DNA from: Cladorhizidae sp. MBARI D1340-BT2
Lineage: Eukaryota; Porifera; Demospongiae; Poecilosclerida; Cladorhizidae
NCBI GenBank assembly: GCA_028752905.1
Contig: JAQNBH010000017.1
Location: 34,141,189-34,205,188 of the forward strand
Direction of reading: 5' to 3'
DNA length: 64,000 nt
A model generated the notes under the pieces. That model saw nothing but the letters and a program-made list of their open reading frames with translations, did no database searches and was not told the origin of the DNA. Both the position numbers and the translations under genes were made by a program. Of this stretch, positions 12,118-22,160 are shown in pieces (within the stretch, counting starts at the first letter, position 1; the number at the start of each line of letters is the position of its first letter).

Positions 12118-12775
12118 AGAATCCCTTCGCTCCTGAGAAAGAAGGCACTCCTACGATGGACCTTGGTCTATTACGCATAACCTTTTGTTTGCTTACCTCA
12201 AGGGAACCGATTCTCACACAAAACTGAAGCTTATTATATTTGTGCATTCTAATATGAAATTTGAAAAGACTATTGCCCCCCCAGTGCGCCGTAATCCCTG
12301 ATAAGGGAGGGTATACCCCCGCCCCCCACCCCAACACACACACACAAAAAAAAAGTTGTAGATATAATTTAAAAAGCGACCACACTAAGTGGGAGCAAGG
12401 AGGTTAAGGGTGGTAATAAGCAGTTTTTAATATATAAGCACATAGCAGGTAAATCTGCCCTGTCCTGCCTGGCCAACTACCTCCCCCTCCCTTCAACTCT
12501 TCGTCTCGCACTAATTAGGAACAATTAGTCACAATACACGTAAACAGCAGAGATCCAGTTCAGCTCCATTGTGGAGGTTTGTAATGGACTAGCCAGCCTT
12601 ATTTGGTGCACATAGCAATTAGAGGGCTCAGACAGTCTCTGTAGCTAATGATGGATACACAGCATTTGAATGCCACACCAAAGAAGATGCATTAGCGGCC
12701 TCAAGGGCACTTGCCCACCTCCTAGGCAGTTCAGGAAAATCAATTTAAATCCAGTATCCAGGTAGCCTTGAGCTC
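12118..12775. other. Intergenic stretch, no gene seen
   Basis: A C-rich then CA- and A-rich low-complexity tract occupies 12278-12352. No coding feature is recognised. Confidence 0.4.
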
Positions 12776-13075
12776 TGTGGTCTGTCTCAAGATGAGTATG
12801 ACCTGTAGTGTGACCATTTAAGCTTGGGTGGTCTGGCTCAAGATGAGTATGCCCTAACGTAAGCAATTAAGCTTCTGTCAGAGGTGAATATGTCTCAAGA
12901 TGAGTATACCAGTAGTGTGACATAAGCAATTAAGCTTCTTCAGGTAGTCTGTCGGAGGTGAATATGTCTCAAGATGAGTATACCAGTAATGTGACATAAG
13001 CAATTAAGCTTCTTCAGGTAGTCTGAATATGTCTCAAGATGATTATGCCAGTAGTGTGACATAAGCAATCAACAC
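12776..13075. repeat. Imperfect 52-74 bp tandem repeats
   Basis: Five copies start with CTCAAGATGAGTATG-like sequence (about 12786, 12838, 12894, 12968, 13036). Each continues with CAGTAGTGTGACATAAGCAA and TTAAGCTTCTTCAGGTAGTC where complete. Confidence 0.85.
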
Positions 13076-13868
13076 TTCACCTACGCACTTAAAGTGGGCA
13101 ACTCATAACTGGCCATCTGGTAATAAATTTCCAGATTCCATAGCCTTTTCTTGAAGCCAGAGTTCGTTCTCCAACATAGCTCCAGTGAGTGAGCATCTCA
13201 CTAAAAACCTTGACTGCTGTCCATACAGTGTTTATGCATCACTTCCTGACTGGCTACTGAAAGCCAAGATTTACACCACTGCTTGTGCAAGACTATCCTG
13301 TTGAAATGCTTGTCCAGCTGCACCCAAAACAGATCTCTAGTACTTCTCCCCACCCCCTCCAAATTCCCAAAGCCACAAATTCATTTTAGCAAAAATCCAC
13401 CTGATTATTATTTTTATAGCCAAAAAAAAAAAAAAAAAAAAAAAAAAAAGCCTTTTTTTTTTGGTTTGAGGAATCCGTATTTATTTGCAGGCACACAATA
13501 GCTTAGTGCAGCAACCCCCCACTGCCTGTATCTATAAAGTAGAATGTTGTATGAATTATTCCTGCCTCTATCACCATGGAGGCAGAAGTTAAGCCCATTT
13601 AATTAACTATCTGAAGGAAGGAGGGAAAGGAGGGAGAGAGGTGAGGAGCTAGGTTGAAAGCTAGGTTTGGAACCTTCCATATCACCATGGAAAGGTAATA
13701 AAAAGCAGGGGGGAAGCTGACATGTGATGCCTCGTTGACTGCAGGGTATCAATTAGTCCACCTCTCAGCATCACATGGGTCCATGCAGGTCACATTCTAG
13801 CTTCTCAATTAGACAGTTCACAGTTCTCCAGGATCAATTTTCAGGGTGAGTGATAAAACATCAAATAT
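13076..13868. other. Intergenic stretch with facing A and T homopolymers
   Basis: A long A run at about 13422-13449 is followed by GCC and a T run to about 13462, giving a low-complexity inverted structure. The remainder, downstream of the minus-strand gene at 13869-16304, could hold its 3' UTR or a further exon. I cannot identify either. Confidence 0.4.
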
Positions 13869-16304
13869 TTACCACCAGCAGTCATCAAACGCACGCACAT
13901 ATGCATGTCCCCTGAACAACTCACACACACCTTCCCCTTCACATACCTTTCTTCTCTCCTCTCTCTCCTCTCCCAGCTTCCTTTCTTCTTCGTCCCCAGT
14001 CACCTCCACAGTTATCTCCACGTGATCAAAAGCCGACTCGGAGTCTCCAGCGTCGGATGATCGCACACCGCCATTGTCTAATCGGCCTATGCCCCCATCA
14101 TCTAATCGGCCCACGCCCCCATCATCTAATCGGTCCTCACCATTGACAACCTTCGATCCATTATCAGTTTTAGGATTGATGTCCCTCGTCACATCCTCTT
14201 CTCCTATTCCTTCTGCACTGTCCAGGATGTCCCCTAGCCGGGGCAACTTGGACTGCAACTCTTTGCTCAGTGAGGTCTGCAATGAGATGATTTGGCCAGC
14301 CCTTTGAGCTGCAGCTTGGGTAAAGGGTGGAGGTGTTTCAGACACCACCGAACTGTCTGCTGCAGGAGGGCTCGTTGGTGGAGCCTCGTTATCTGCCGTA
14401 AGAGCTGAACTTACTGGCACCTCACCAACACCATTGCTATCTGGCCGTACAGAAACTTCAGTCTCGATGATGACCATCACATCGTCGGTTCCTTTCTCCT
14501 GGTCCATCACGACATCCGGCTTTGGTTTCAGGGTGACTATGTCCTTCACAGGCTCCCCCTTCGAGCTTGATTTGGTGGTCTTTGTTACATTCAGCCTCTT
14601 CCCAGCGGTGCTGATATGTCTTCCACCACTTATCTTGGGAGAAGCCTTGCCGATTACCTTAGTGGGAGCTCTGGGGCTGCTCAAAGATGTTGCTCTAGCA
14701 GTGGTCGTCTTGGGGGCCGTTTTTGCAAGTGTCTTGGGAATTCTGGAAGAAGGCTTGGTCACATCCACAGGTTTCTTGACTCCAACTGAAGCAGCTGCAT
14801 CTTTCCCGCTGCCGGCGGCCTTGGCGGCAGACACCACTCTCGGACCAGCGCTCGAGGTTGTTGCCGCTTTCCCAGAGGCAGTGGAGGAGGAGAAAGATGA
14901 GGCCCCTGGCCTCACTATTTTGGTCCCACTGGTTGCCGAGCTACTGGCTTTCGCTCGTGTCGCAGACTTTGAAGGAGCACTGCCAATCCCCAAATGTGTT
15001 AAGGAAGGTGCTGGTGCCCTCATTTGCTTGCTGGGTGCTGCTTTGTCAGTAGCACCAGGCACTGCTTTCCTAGTAGTGCTGGGCACTGTTTTGTCAGTAG
15101 TACTCCCAGGCACTGTTTTCCTAGTAGAGCTGGGCACAGCTTTGCAAGCAGTGCCAGTGGAAGCAGTGACAGAAGTCCGAGCCGACTGTGGACGAGATGA
15201 GGTAGGAGCCACTCGAGTTGCTACCTTGATCCCCTGCGGATTGGAAGAGGTCAACTTGGAACCCAGGGGCCGGCTGGGTGCAACGACTGTTTTTGATGGA
15301 GACGGTTTTGTTGAAGCTACTGCAGTAGGAAATGCTGATCGAGAGGAGGTAGGAGCTACAGGCTTAGAAACCTTGCTGGGGATTGTAGCAACTCCATTGG
15401 AGATGCCTTTTGGGGAGGCTGCAGAGGTGCCTGTGTTTAGACCTGATGTAGGCTTCTTTGTAGCTAATGCTCTGCTACTAAGTGAGGACAAAGTGGTCTT
15501 GTTTCCAGGTGGTGCTTTAGCTCCATCTGTAGTATCTGCTGACCTTGGAGGGGCTGATTTAGAAACCGGTATCACAGATGATTCCTTCCCACCTGGTTTG
15601 CTAGTGGCTTTGGCTGAAAGGGGCAGTGAGGCCACCTTGTCCTTCGTGGTCGTCTTCCTGGCAGCGTCCTTTCTCTTTTCTTCCATGGCCTTTCGTTTCT
15701 CTGCCACGATGGCTCTCTCATGTTGTTCTTTGCTCTGTTTTTCTTCCAGCCTTTTCTTCTTCTCTGCCTCCTGTTCCTCTTTCAGCTTCTTCAGCCTGCC
15801 ATCCTTCACCTTGGTAGCACCAGCGCCTTTATTAGTCAAGGAAGGAGCAGAGCTCTTGGTTGTAGTTGCCTTTGTCGCAGTTGGCCTAATTCTTCCCGAA
15901 AGAGGCTTCTTTACTGTAATAAAAATAATTTGTCATATTCATCCAATACTGTAGTGACATTTTAAACCAATATTGTTAGTTATCTATAGAGCTTAGTGCA
16001 GATGTGGCTAGCCAGATTACTACAATGTCCATCATGGCTTACTAACCCAACCTGACATTTTGGCTTACTAACCCAACCTGACATTTTGGCTAGCTGCCAG
16101 ATGTACATAATATATATAATACAGAACTGTATTGGCGGTACTAGCTAGATGACGAGAAAGTATCCGGCTAGACGCTAAGAAAATAGCTGGCTAGACGCTA
16201 AGAAAATAGCTGGCTAGCACACAGCCAGAGCTAAATATTTGCATACCTTCTCTTCGTTGCAGTTCTTGCAAAGTGGTGGGGTTGGATGCCATTTTGGTCG
16301 CCAT
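13869..16304 (-). CDS. Basic Ala/Ser/Thr-rich coiled-coil protein, two exons, ~700 residues
   Basis: Exon 1 runs from ATG 16304 to 16247 (starts MATKMASNPTTLQELQRRE). The intron 16246-15914 has GTATGC donor and TTATTACAG acceptor, and exon 2 joins in frame at 15913 and is open to a TAA at 13869. Residues about 50-110 are a highly charged Lys/Glu-rich segment expected to form a coiled coil (KLKEEQEAEKKKRLEEKQSK). Residues about 115-480 are low-complexity Ser/Thr/Ala/Pro/Lys, probably disordered. The C-terminal third is acidic and carries three tandem GRLDDGG-type repeats near 14070-14135. The charged N-terminus and basic spacer recall MAP7/ensconsin-like microtubule-binding proteins, but this is resemblance, not identification. 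A good donor (AAG then GTATGT, 13947/13946) near the end suggests the last 25 codons may instead be intron. The strong plus-strand frame at 14434-15954 is a shadow. Confidence 0.75.
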
Positions 16305-17329
16305 AACCTGGACACCTACCGCACGGATACCTCCTCTGAACGAAAATGCCACTTACTGATCCCAAGTCCGGAAGATGTCTGAGACTTGCCAATAGCACGC
16401 TGGAATGTCAATCATATCGCGAACAATAACTACTAAACCATAAAACGTGACACTCACGTGACTCGAGCTACTATTCATAACTAACATCAATTTTGAATCT
16501 TACCGTTTCTTCTTAGCTACTTAGCTAGTTGTCTTTCTGACAAGTTATGTGCTGTACAACATGGTTTTTGTCACATCTACGACTCCTTTCACGAAAGTGC
16601 GCCAAATATAATTTCAAACAGTCGTTTGCTAAGGTGAAGGGTGAAGGGACAGTACATGTGGTAAAAATAATTCAACCAAGTGTGTTACATGCGCAGTCCC
16701 TCATTCCTATGACAGCTGCTCTTGCTGAGACTTGGCTACATGTTGTAAACACTTTCCCCTCCATAACAGGTATTCCACTCAAAGCAAAGCTACCATTTGA
16801 GTAATAAACACCCCTTCCATGCAGCTGTTTTACAGATGCTAAATGTTTCACACTCACAGAGACACGCAGAACAAATCATGTGATGGAGGTGAGACAAACT
16901 CTTGTCTGGCAAGAACACACTGTTATGACTGTGAGGAAAGGGTCTAGTGTGCGTAGATATTGTATCATTAATTCTTTCTTTTGAATATCTTTAAAAAAAT
17001 TTTTTTTTAATCGAGACAAGAAATAAAAAATGCGGATTTTTAATGGCTGATGGTAAACTGTTAGAGTGTCAAAGTGTATCGAGGTAGTAAGCTAGCCTCT
17101 GTGGTAACTGTTATAGCTATATAGTGAGTTCATAAACATGCCATAATATATGTGATGAGAAGTATGAAAATAGGCAACTACACCTTACCCTCTCCACCCC
17201 ATCCTTCCTGTGTCGCTGCTCAACCACTTTCAGGTGCATTTTTGTTACAATATGCCATTTTTACATCATCTATATAGTCATTTTCATCTATATAGCCATT
17301 TTCAAGCATTAGTTAATAATAACAATAAT
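16305..17329. other. Upstream region of the coiled-coil gene; no other gene seen
   Basis: This should contain the promoter of the minus-strand gene starting at 16304. I see no clear TATA box. Open frames at 16547-16857 on both strands show no recognised domain. A/T-rich tracts lie near 16990-17045. Confidence 0.4.
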
Positions 17330-18695
17330 AATGTCTCCACTTCTTTTCAATATTTATTTGATGGAAATGGTTATTTGATGGGGAATGGCAGAGGAATTGG
17401 AGAGAGCTGAGCTAGGAGTCAAAGTGGAAGGCTGCTGGTGTGGGGAACTGATGATGTTGTTCTTCTGGCTGACTCGGGGTTGGAACTGCAAGCTATGTTG
17501 GATGTGGTACAGGCATATGTGTTAAGGTGGAAGATGAAATTTAATTAGCAAGAAGAGCAAGGTCATGGTAGTAGGGAAGAAGGAAGCAGAAGTGCATTGG
17601 AGGATTGGTGAGGATATATTGGAAGAGGTCAAAGAATTCAAGTACTTAGGAATATGGTTTGATAGGAAGCTAAGGGGTAATGTTCAGTTAGAAAAGAAGG
17701 CAGACGAGTGGGTTGGAAAGGTAATATGGATGAGTAGAGTGAATGGGCAGGTGGAAGTAGACAGAGGAAGAATGGTGTGGGAGCTTCTAGCGAGACCCAG
17801 TATGGAGCATGCAGCCGAAATGTGGTGGACAGGAGGACGGAATGCTTGCAAGAAGTTGGAGTCAGCACAGATGAGAGTGGGTAGGAGACTGTTGGGGGCA
17901 AGTAACACAGTAGCAGCAGTGGCAATATGGGGAGATATGGGGTGGAGGAAGCTAGAGGAGAGGAGGGAAGAGATGAAGGTTTTGTTTGGCAAGGTGTTGG
18001 AACAGAGCAGATTGGTAAAAGTTGTTGTAAATAAACTAAGAGAGGATGGAGGAATTGGATGGTGGGGAGAATATGAGATCTTGAGGAGAAAGTATGAGAT
18101 AAACAATGAGGTTGGGTCAGTGCGAAAGTGAAGGTGAGAAATGAGAAGGACTGGGAGGAGGAAGTAAACGGAAAGAGTATGCTGAATTTTTATAAATCGG
18201 CAAAGAATGGTTCAAAGGTAGAGAGAGGAGGTCCATGCATGGCCAGGAAGGTGTGCGGTTGCAATTTCGACTGAGGACTGCATCAGCTGGTTGTTAGAGG
18301 ATAAGAAGAGATGTGGGATAGTTAGGGATGAGAGGTGTATAATGTGTGATAGTGGAGCAGGGGGAGGATGTGGAACATTTCTTGGTGACATGCGGGGAAT
18401 TTGAGAGGGATCGGCTAGTACTGATGGATGAGGTGCGCAGAATTGTAGGGGCAGGACAGTGGCTGGATGAATTTAGAAGAGTGAGTAAGGATGGAAAGGT
18501 GGCATTGCTTTTGGGGAAAGATGTGGAGGGAGTAAGTGATGCAGTGATGGAAGAGGTGGGCGAGTGTGTTATGTATTGGGTAGGGAAGTGGTGGCAGAGG
18601 AGAAAGGAACTGTTGTATGGTGAGCTGAGGAATGATCTTTGGTCCCCTCCCGTCCACGCCTCCTTGAGCAGCGGGACACTCGTAACTTAATATTG
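17330..18695 (+). pseudogene. 5'-truncated LINE reverse transcriptase remnant
   Basis: Translated pieces in different frames follow a non-LTR reverse transcriptase from its palm to its C-terminus. SPLLFNIYLMEM is at about 17332. A degraded catalytic box reads TDDVVLLADS (normally xADD) at about 17447. VKEFKYLGIWFDRKL follows in the open frame 17565-18131, then a Cys-x2-Cys...His...Cys zinc-knuckle pattern (RCIMCDSG, then EDVEHFLVTCGEF) at 18330-18400. At least one stop and two or more frameshifts separate the pieces, and the N-terminal half, including any endonuclease, is missing. It is inactive. The clade differs from the element at 19505-22000. Confidence 0.85.
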
Positions 18696-18773
18696 TGGAT
18701 AATTTTATTAAGTACTGTTGAATTTTTAATATAGATTGTTATTAGGTTAGTTACTATTCCACTGTGCTGTAAT

Positions 18774-18840
18774 ATATAATTGAAGGCTCAGTAATATATA
18801 ATTGAAGGCTCAGTAATATATAATTGAAGGCTCAGCAATA
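18774..18840 (+). repeat. 22-bp tandem repeat at the LINE 3' end
   Basis: Three copies of GTAATATATAATTGAAGGCT plus CA follow the LINE C-terminus by about 80 bp. Short tandem 3' tails are known in several LINE clades, so this probably marks the 3' end of the upstream element. That assignment is inference. Confidence 0.7.
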
Positions 18841-19435
18841 TCAAGATTAAATCATAATGATAATAGTAGTAGTAATGAACTGCTGCTGCTACAACTAATA
18901 TTACTACTACTACCACTATTAATTATCATCTTCATCATCATAGTCATTATAAGGCAACTAGCTAACTAATAAAAGTATCATAAACTGTGTCTTCAGCTGT
19001 CAGCCGAGCAGCTACACATTTTTGCATGAATCAGAATAACTGTATATACACACCAACACATCAGACAGACAAAGATGGGCATAATTTTACATGCATAGTC
19101 TCAAGAGTTGAGACCCAGCAACAGGGTAGCTGCAGCCCTACATCTTGATTGAAGCGTTGATCCCTAGGAGTTAATGTGGATGTGCAGCACCTCCTTCACG
19201 AAACTCTCTCCATTTGCTCTTCATCAGTGGGAAACGTACGGAATGTCGACTGACAACGGTGAGTTGTATTTGGGCAATGAAGTCGGATTATCAACAAGAT
19301 TGGGTGGTTGCACATGTGGGTCTCGACTCTCAGACTGCACGCACCTCGTCTCGTCTTATGCGTTAACTGTGATTTGTGAATCACGTGCTTGAATGCGAGT
19401 GTGGAGCGCTGCGTTCTTTTCGTGTGATTTTGTAT
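18841..19435. other. Intergenic stretch, no gene seen
   Basis: A trinucleotide-rich patch (TAG/CTG/ACT type) lies at 18864-18950. The 72-codon frame at 19174-19392 has no recognised features. Confidence 0.4.
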
Positions 19436-19490
19436 TCACTCTGATGAAGACTAAGTCTTCAGGTTGAAATGTTAGCAATAAAAACAAAAA
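19436..19490 (+). ncRNA. Hammerhead-like motif E
   Basis: CTGATGA (19441-19447) is followed by an AGACTAAGTCT hairpin and then GAAA (19466-19469) with TGTT. That is the order of a type I hammerhead core with almost no stem III. The sequence differs from the family at 26391/47193/49941 outside the core. It sits just upstream of the LINE fragment starting near 19505. Stem I shows only two obvious pairs, so activity is doubtful. Confidence 0.35.
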
Positions 19491-19740
19491 CAGAGAATCC
19501 TTAAAGTATTTGGTGTCAGTTTGGTGTCAGTTTGGCTTCCGTCCTGGCCGGGAGGCATTGCTGTTTGCTACTATGACTGGCACGTCTGTCTAGACTCTGG
19601 TACCTCTGTAGCTACAGTGTTTTTCGATCTGTCAAAGGCCTTTTGACAGAGTACCTCATCGTGCGCTCCTTTCTTCTTTTACTAATACTGGTATTTCAGG
19701 TTCTCTATTGCGCTGGTTTTCTAGCCACCTATTGGATCAC

Positions 19741-21032
19741 ATAGGCGTAGCAAGGGGTGAGGCGGAGAGGCGCTCGCCTCACCAATATTTTCCACTAACC
19801 ACACCCCTATAATCAACCCAAAATATAATGTCATTTTGAAATTGTGGGAAACAATTTTGGATAGTAAACCTGATTCTGAGGTTAGAGCACGTGTAAATGG
19901 TGTTGCAAGCCAAATGCAAACATTTAATTATTTTTATGGAGCTTTCTTACTTCGAAGCATTCTTAGGCATTCTGATAATTTGAGCAAGACTATTCAGCAC
20001 ACAAGAATGAGTAGCACAAAATCTGGCCAAGATGACTGTAACTACATTGAAGGTTAGTTTATGATAGCTCATATTATGTACTTAGACCCTTATGACAATC
20101 CTTTTTTTTCTATAGTCAATGAGATCTGATGAAAATTACAAGTTATTTTGGAAGTGTGTAACAAGGGAAGCAGATAATTGTGGCGTTGAGGAGCCTGTGT
20201 TACCTAGGAGACGAAAAACTCCACAGCGTTTTGACCCCCAAAACAACAGTAGAACTGCATCTGCTACACCTGAAGAATACTACCGAGCCATATACTTTGA
20301 AGCCCTTGATACAGTAATCAATTGTATCACTGACAGATTTGAGCAAGAAGGATATCAGATATATAAGACCCTAGAGCAGTTACTATTAAAAGGTGGAGGC
20401 AGAGAGTGTTTTGATGGAGATCAAGGTAGTGTTGCTTCAGGTAGTGGAAGTGGTAATGCACTGTGTACGATCAATTATTTCAGTTGTATGAAGACGATTT
20501 AGTGAAAGATGAACTTTTGACACAGCTCCAGACATTTCATCTAAATAACAAGGTCGAGCCTTCGAATGTGTATTCACTTGTCAACGTGCTGAAAGCTATG
20601 TCAGGTGCAGAGAGAAGCTTATACTCGGCAAATTGTTCGAGCTGTCCGTTTACTGTTGGTTGCACCAGCAACCAATGCAGCTAGTGAACGTTCATTTACA
20701 GCTATGCGACGTATAAAGACATACTTACGCTCCACTATGAAGCAAGAACGATTAAATGCTGTCATGGTTATGAATGTCCATAAAGATTTAACTGACACTT
20801 TAGATTTAACCTCTGTAGCTAATGAGTTTTGTGGCAGGAATGAACGTAGGAAGTCCAAATTTCCAAAATTTTAAGCCTTATTGTAAATTGTAAATTGTAT
20901 GCACTATTTCAAATTTAATACAGTGTATTTGTATGTGGGTGGGTGTGGTTAATAATGGGTGTGGTTAGCATGTTTTGAGTGTGGTTTAGATGTTGTTTCG
21001 CCTCACCAACCCCAAATTCATTGCTACGCCCC
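19741..21032 (+). mobile_element. hAT DNA transposon with 8-bp target duplication
   Basis: The element is flanked by direct repeats TGGATCAC at 19733-19740 and 21033-21040, the 8-bp duplication expected of hAT elements. Its ends are inverted: the left reads ATAGGCGTAGCAAGGGG, and the right, on the minus strand, reads GGGGCGTAGCAATGAA. Both ends then carry GGTGAGGCG. Removing 19741-21040 restores a continuous LINE reading across the junction. The element is 1292 bp and contains only the middle and C-terminal parts of a transposase, so it is internally deleted and non-autonomous. Confidence 0.92.
19836..20874 (+). pseudogene. Partial hAT transposase (middle plus C-terminal dimerisation domain)
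   Basis: Segments in successive frames include ASQMQTFNYFYGAFLL and LRHSDNLSKTIQH (19900-20000), typical of the DUF4371-type hAT transposase core. SDENYKLFWKCVTREAD (20125) and VEPSNVYSLVNVLKAM (20553) follow. The C-terminal dimerisation block is ATNAASERSFTAMRRIKTYL (about 20670-20730). A frameshift lies near 20025, others near 20500 and 20620. A 63-bp GT-AG intron (20053-20115, GTTAGT...TTCTATAG) fits between TTGAAG and TCAATGAG. The N-terminal zinc finger and first catalytic acidic residue are missing. Confidence 0.85.
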
Positions 21033-22160
21033 TGGATCACACTCAAACTGTTGTGTCTTGAATGGTTACACCTCTTCCTCGGGCTCAGTTGTGTCCGGCG
21101 TTCCCCAGGGGTCTATCCTCAGCCCTCTGCTTTTCACAATATACATGAATCCCATATTCAATGTCCGTCTTCATAGTGGCTCAACTTATGCAGATGACAT
21201 TGCCCTGTACAGGCCTATCCGCTCTGCTGCTGATGTCGCTATCCTACAGCAAGATGTGGACTTGATCTGTACCTGGATTACTGATGTTGGCCTTTCGATC
21301 AACTGCAAAAAAACGAAATTACTTGTCATTTCTAGGAAAAGAAAACGTCCTGTAGTCCATCACAGCTCTTTCGGTCTCTCTCCCAGTGGTGGATTCTGTT
21401 GTTTTCTTGTCTCCATCTCCTTCAACTTAAAATGGAATGCTCATGTGGCTAACACCTGTGCTAAGGCCAGGCAGAAGTTGGGATTATTCTATCGTTTCTT
21501 TCGCCTGGCTGACACTAAGACCTTGTCTCACCTCTACATGGCAATTATCCTCCCTCAACTTGACTATTGCAGCGTTTGGGACCCGTCTGCTGTCTCCATA
21601 GTCAACTCGCTCAGTCCAGAAGTTTGCTGCAAGACTATCCTCTAGGCACTGGTCCGACTCCTATAGTATATAGTCTCCGGTCTACTCTTGGCTGGGACTC
21701 ATTAAGAGCCAGCCGAGCAAAGCAGAAGTCCATGATGTGTCGACGCATCCTAATGGGTACATCTATTATTCCTCCCTCCTACTTCACTGCCCACCCCATC
21801 CAAACCCCCGGACCTGCCACTCCTATCATCTAATTACCCCCTTTGCAAGATCTTCTGCCTATATATCAGTCCTCTTTTTTTTGTTAACTGTGTAGGAATA
21901 TGGAATAGTTTACCTGACTTTATTGTGTCTGCCCCTAATATTAATATTAATTCCTTTAAGCATAACCTTAAATTGTGGTTACCTTATAAATCCTAATCCC
22001 TTTCTATCCCTTCTATCATATATTATATTACATATTCAATAGACTATTTCACTTATTCTTTTCTTATGAGTGCAGCATCCCATTACTCTTGTAACTAGGG
22101 TGGCCTTAATACTACTAGCATTTGGTTGCTATTAGCCATTCCTCTTCTATTTACATCAAT

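Larger units (their letters stand above)
19505..22000 (+). pseudogene. CR1-like LINE reverse transcriptase, split by a hAT insertion
   Basis: The reading begins QFGFRPGREALL, runs through FFDLSKAF and RWFSSHLLDH to 19740, and resumes at 21041 with TQTVVLNGY. It continues with SGVPQGSILSPLLFTIYM and the catalytic STYADDIALY (about 21187-21198). The C-terminal block YMAIILPQLDYCSVWDPSA and the terminal VGIWNSLPDFIVSAP / SFKHNLKLWLPYKS segment end near 21995. The 5' half, with any endonuclease, is absent. There are a frameshift in the FDLSKAF block and a stop after 21640, so the copy is dead. The 3' UTR may extend to about 22160. Confidence 0.88.

Noticed and set aside
14434..15954. 506-codon plus-strand open frame
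   Set aside because: It is antisense to the coiled-coil gene, whose low-complexity Ala/Ser/Thr codons leave the opposite strand open. No splice or domain support.
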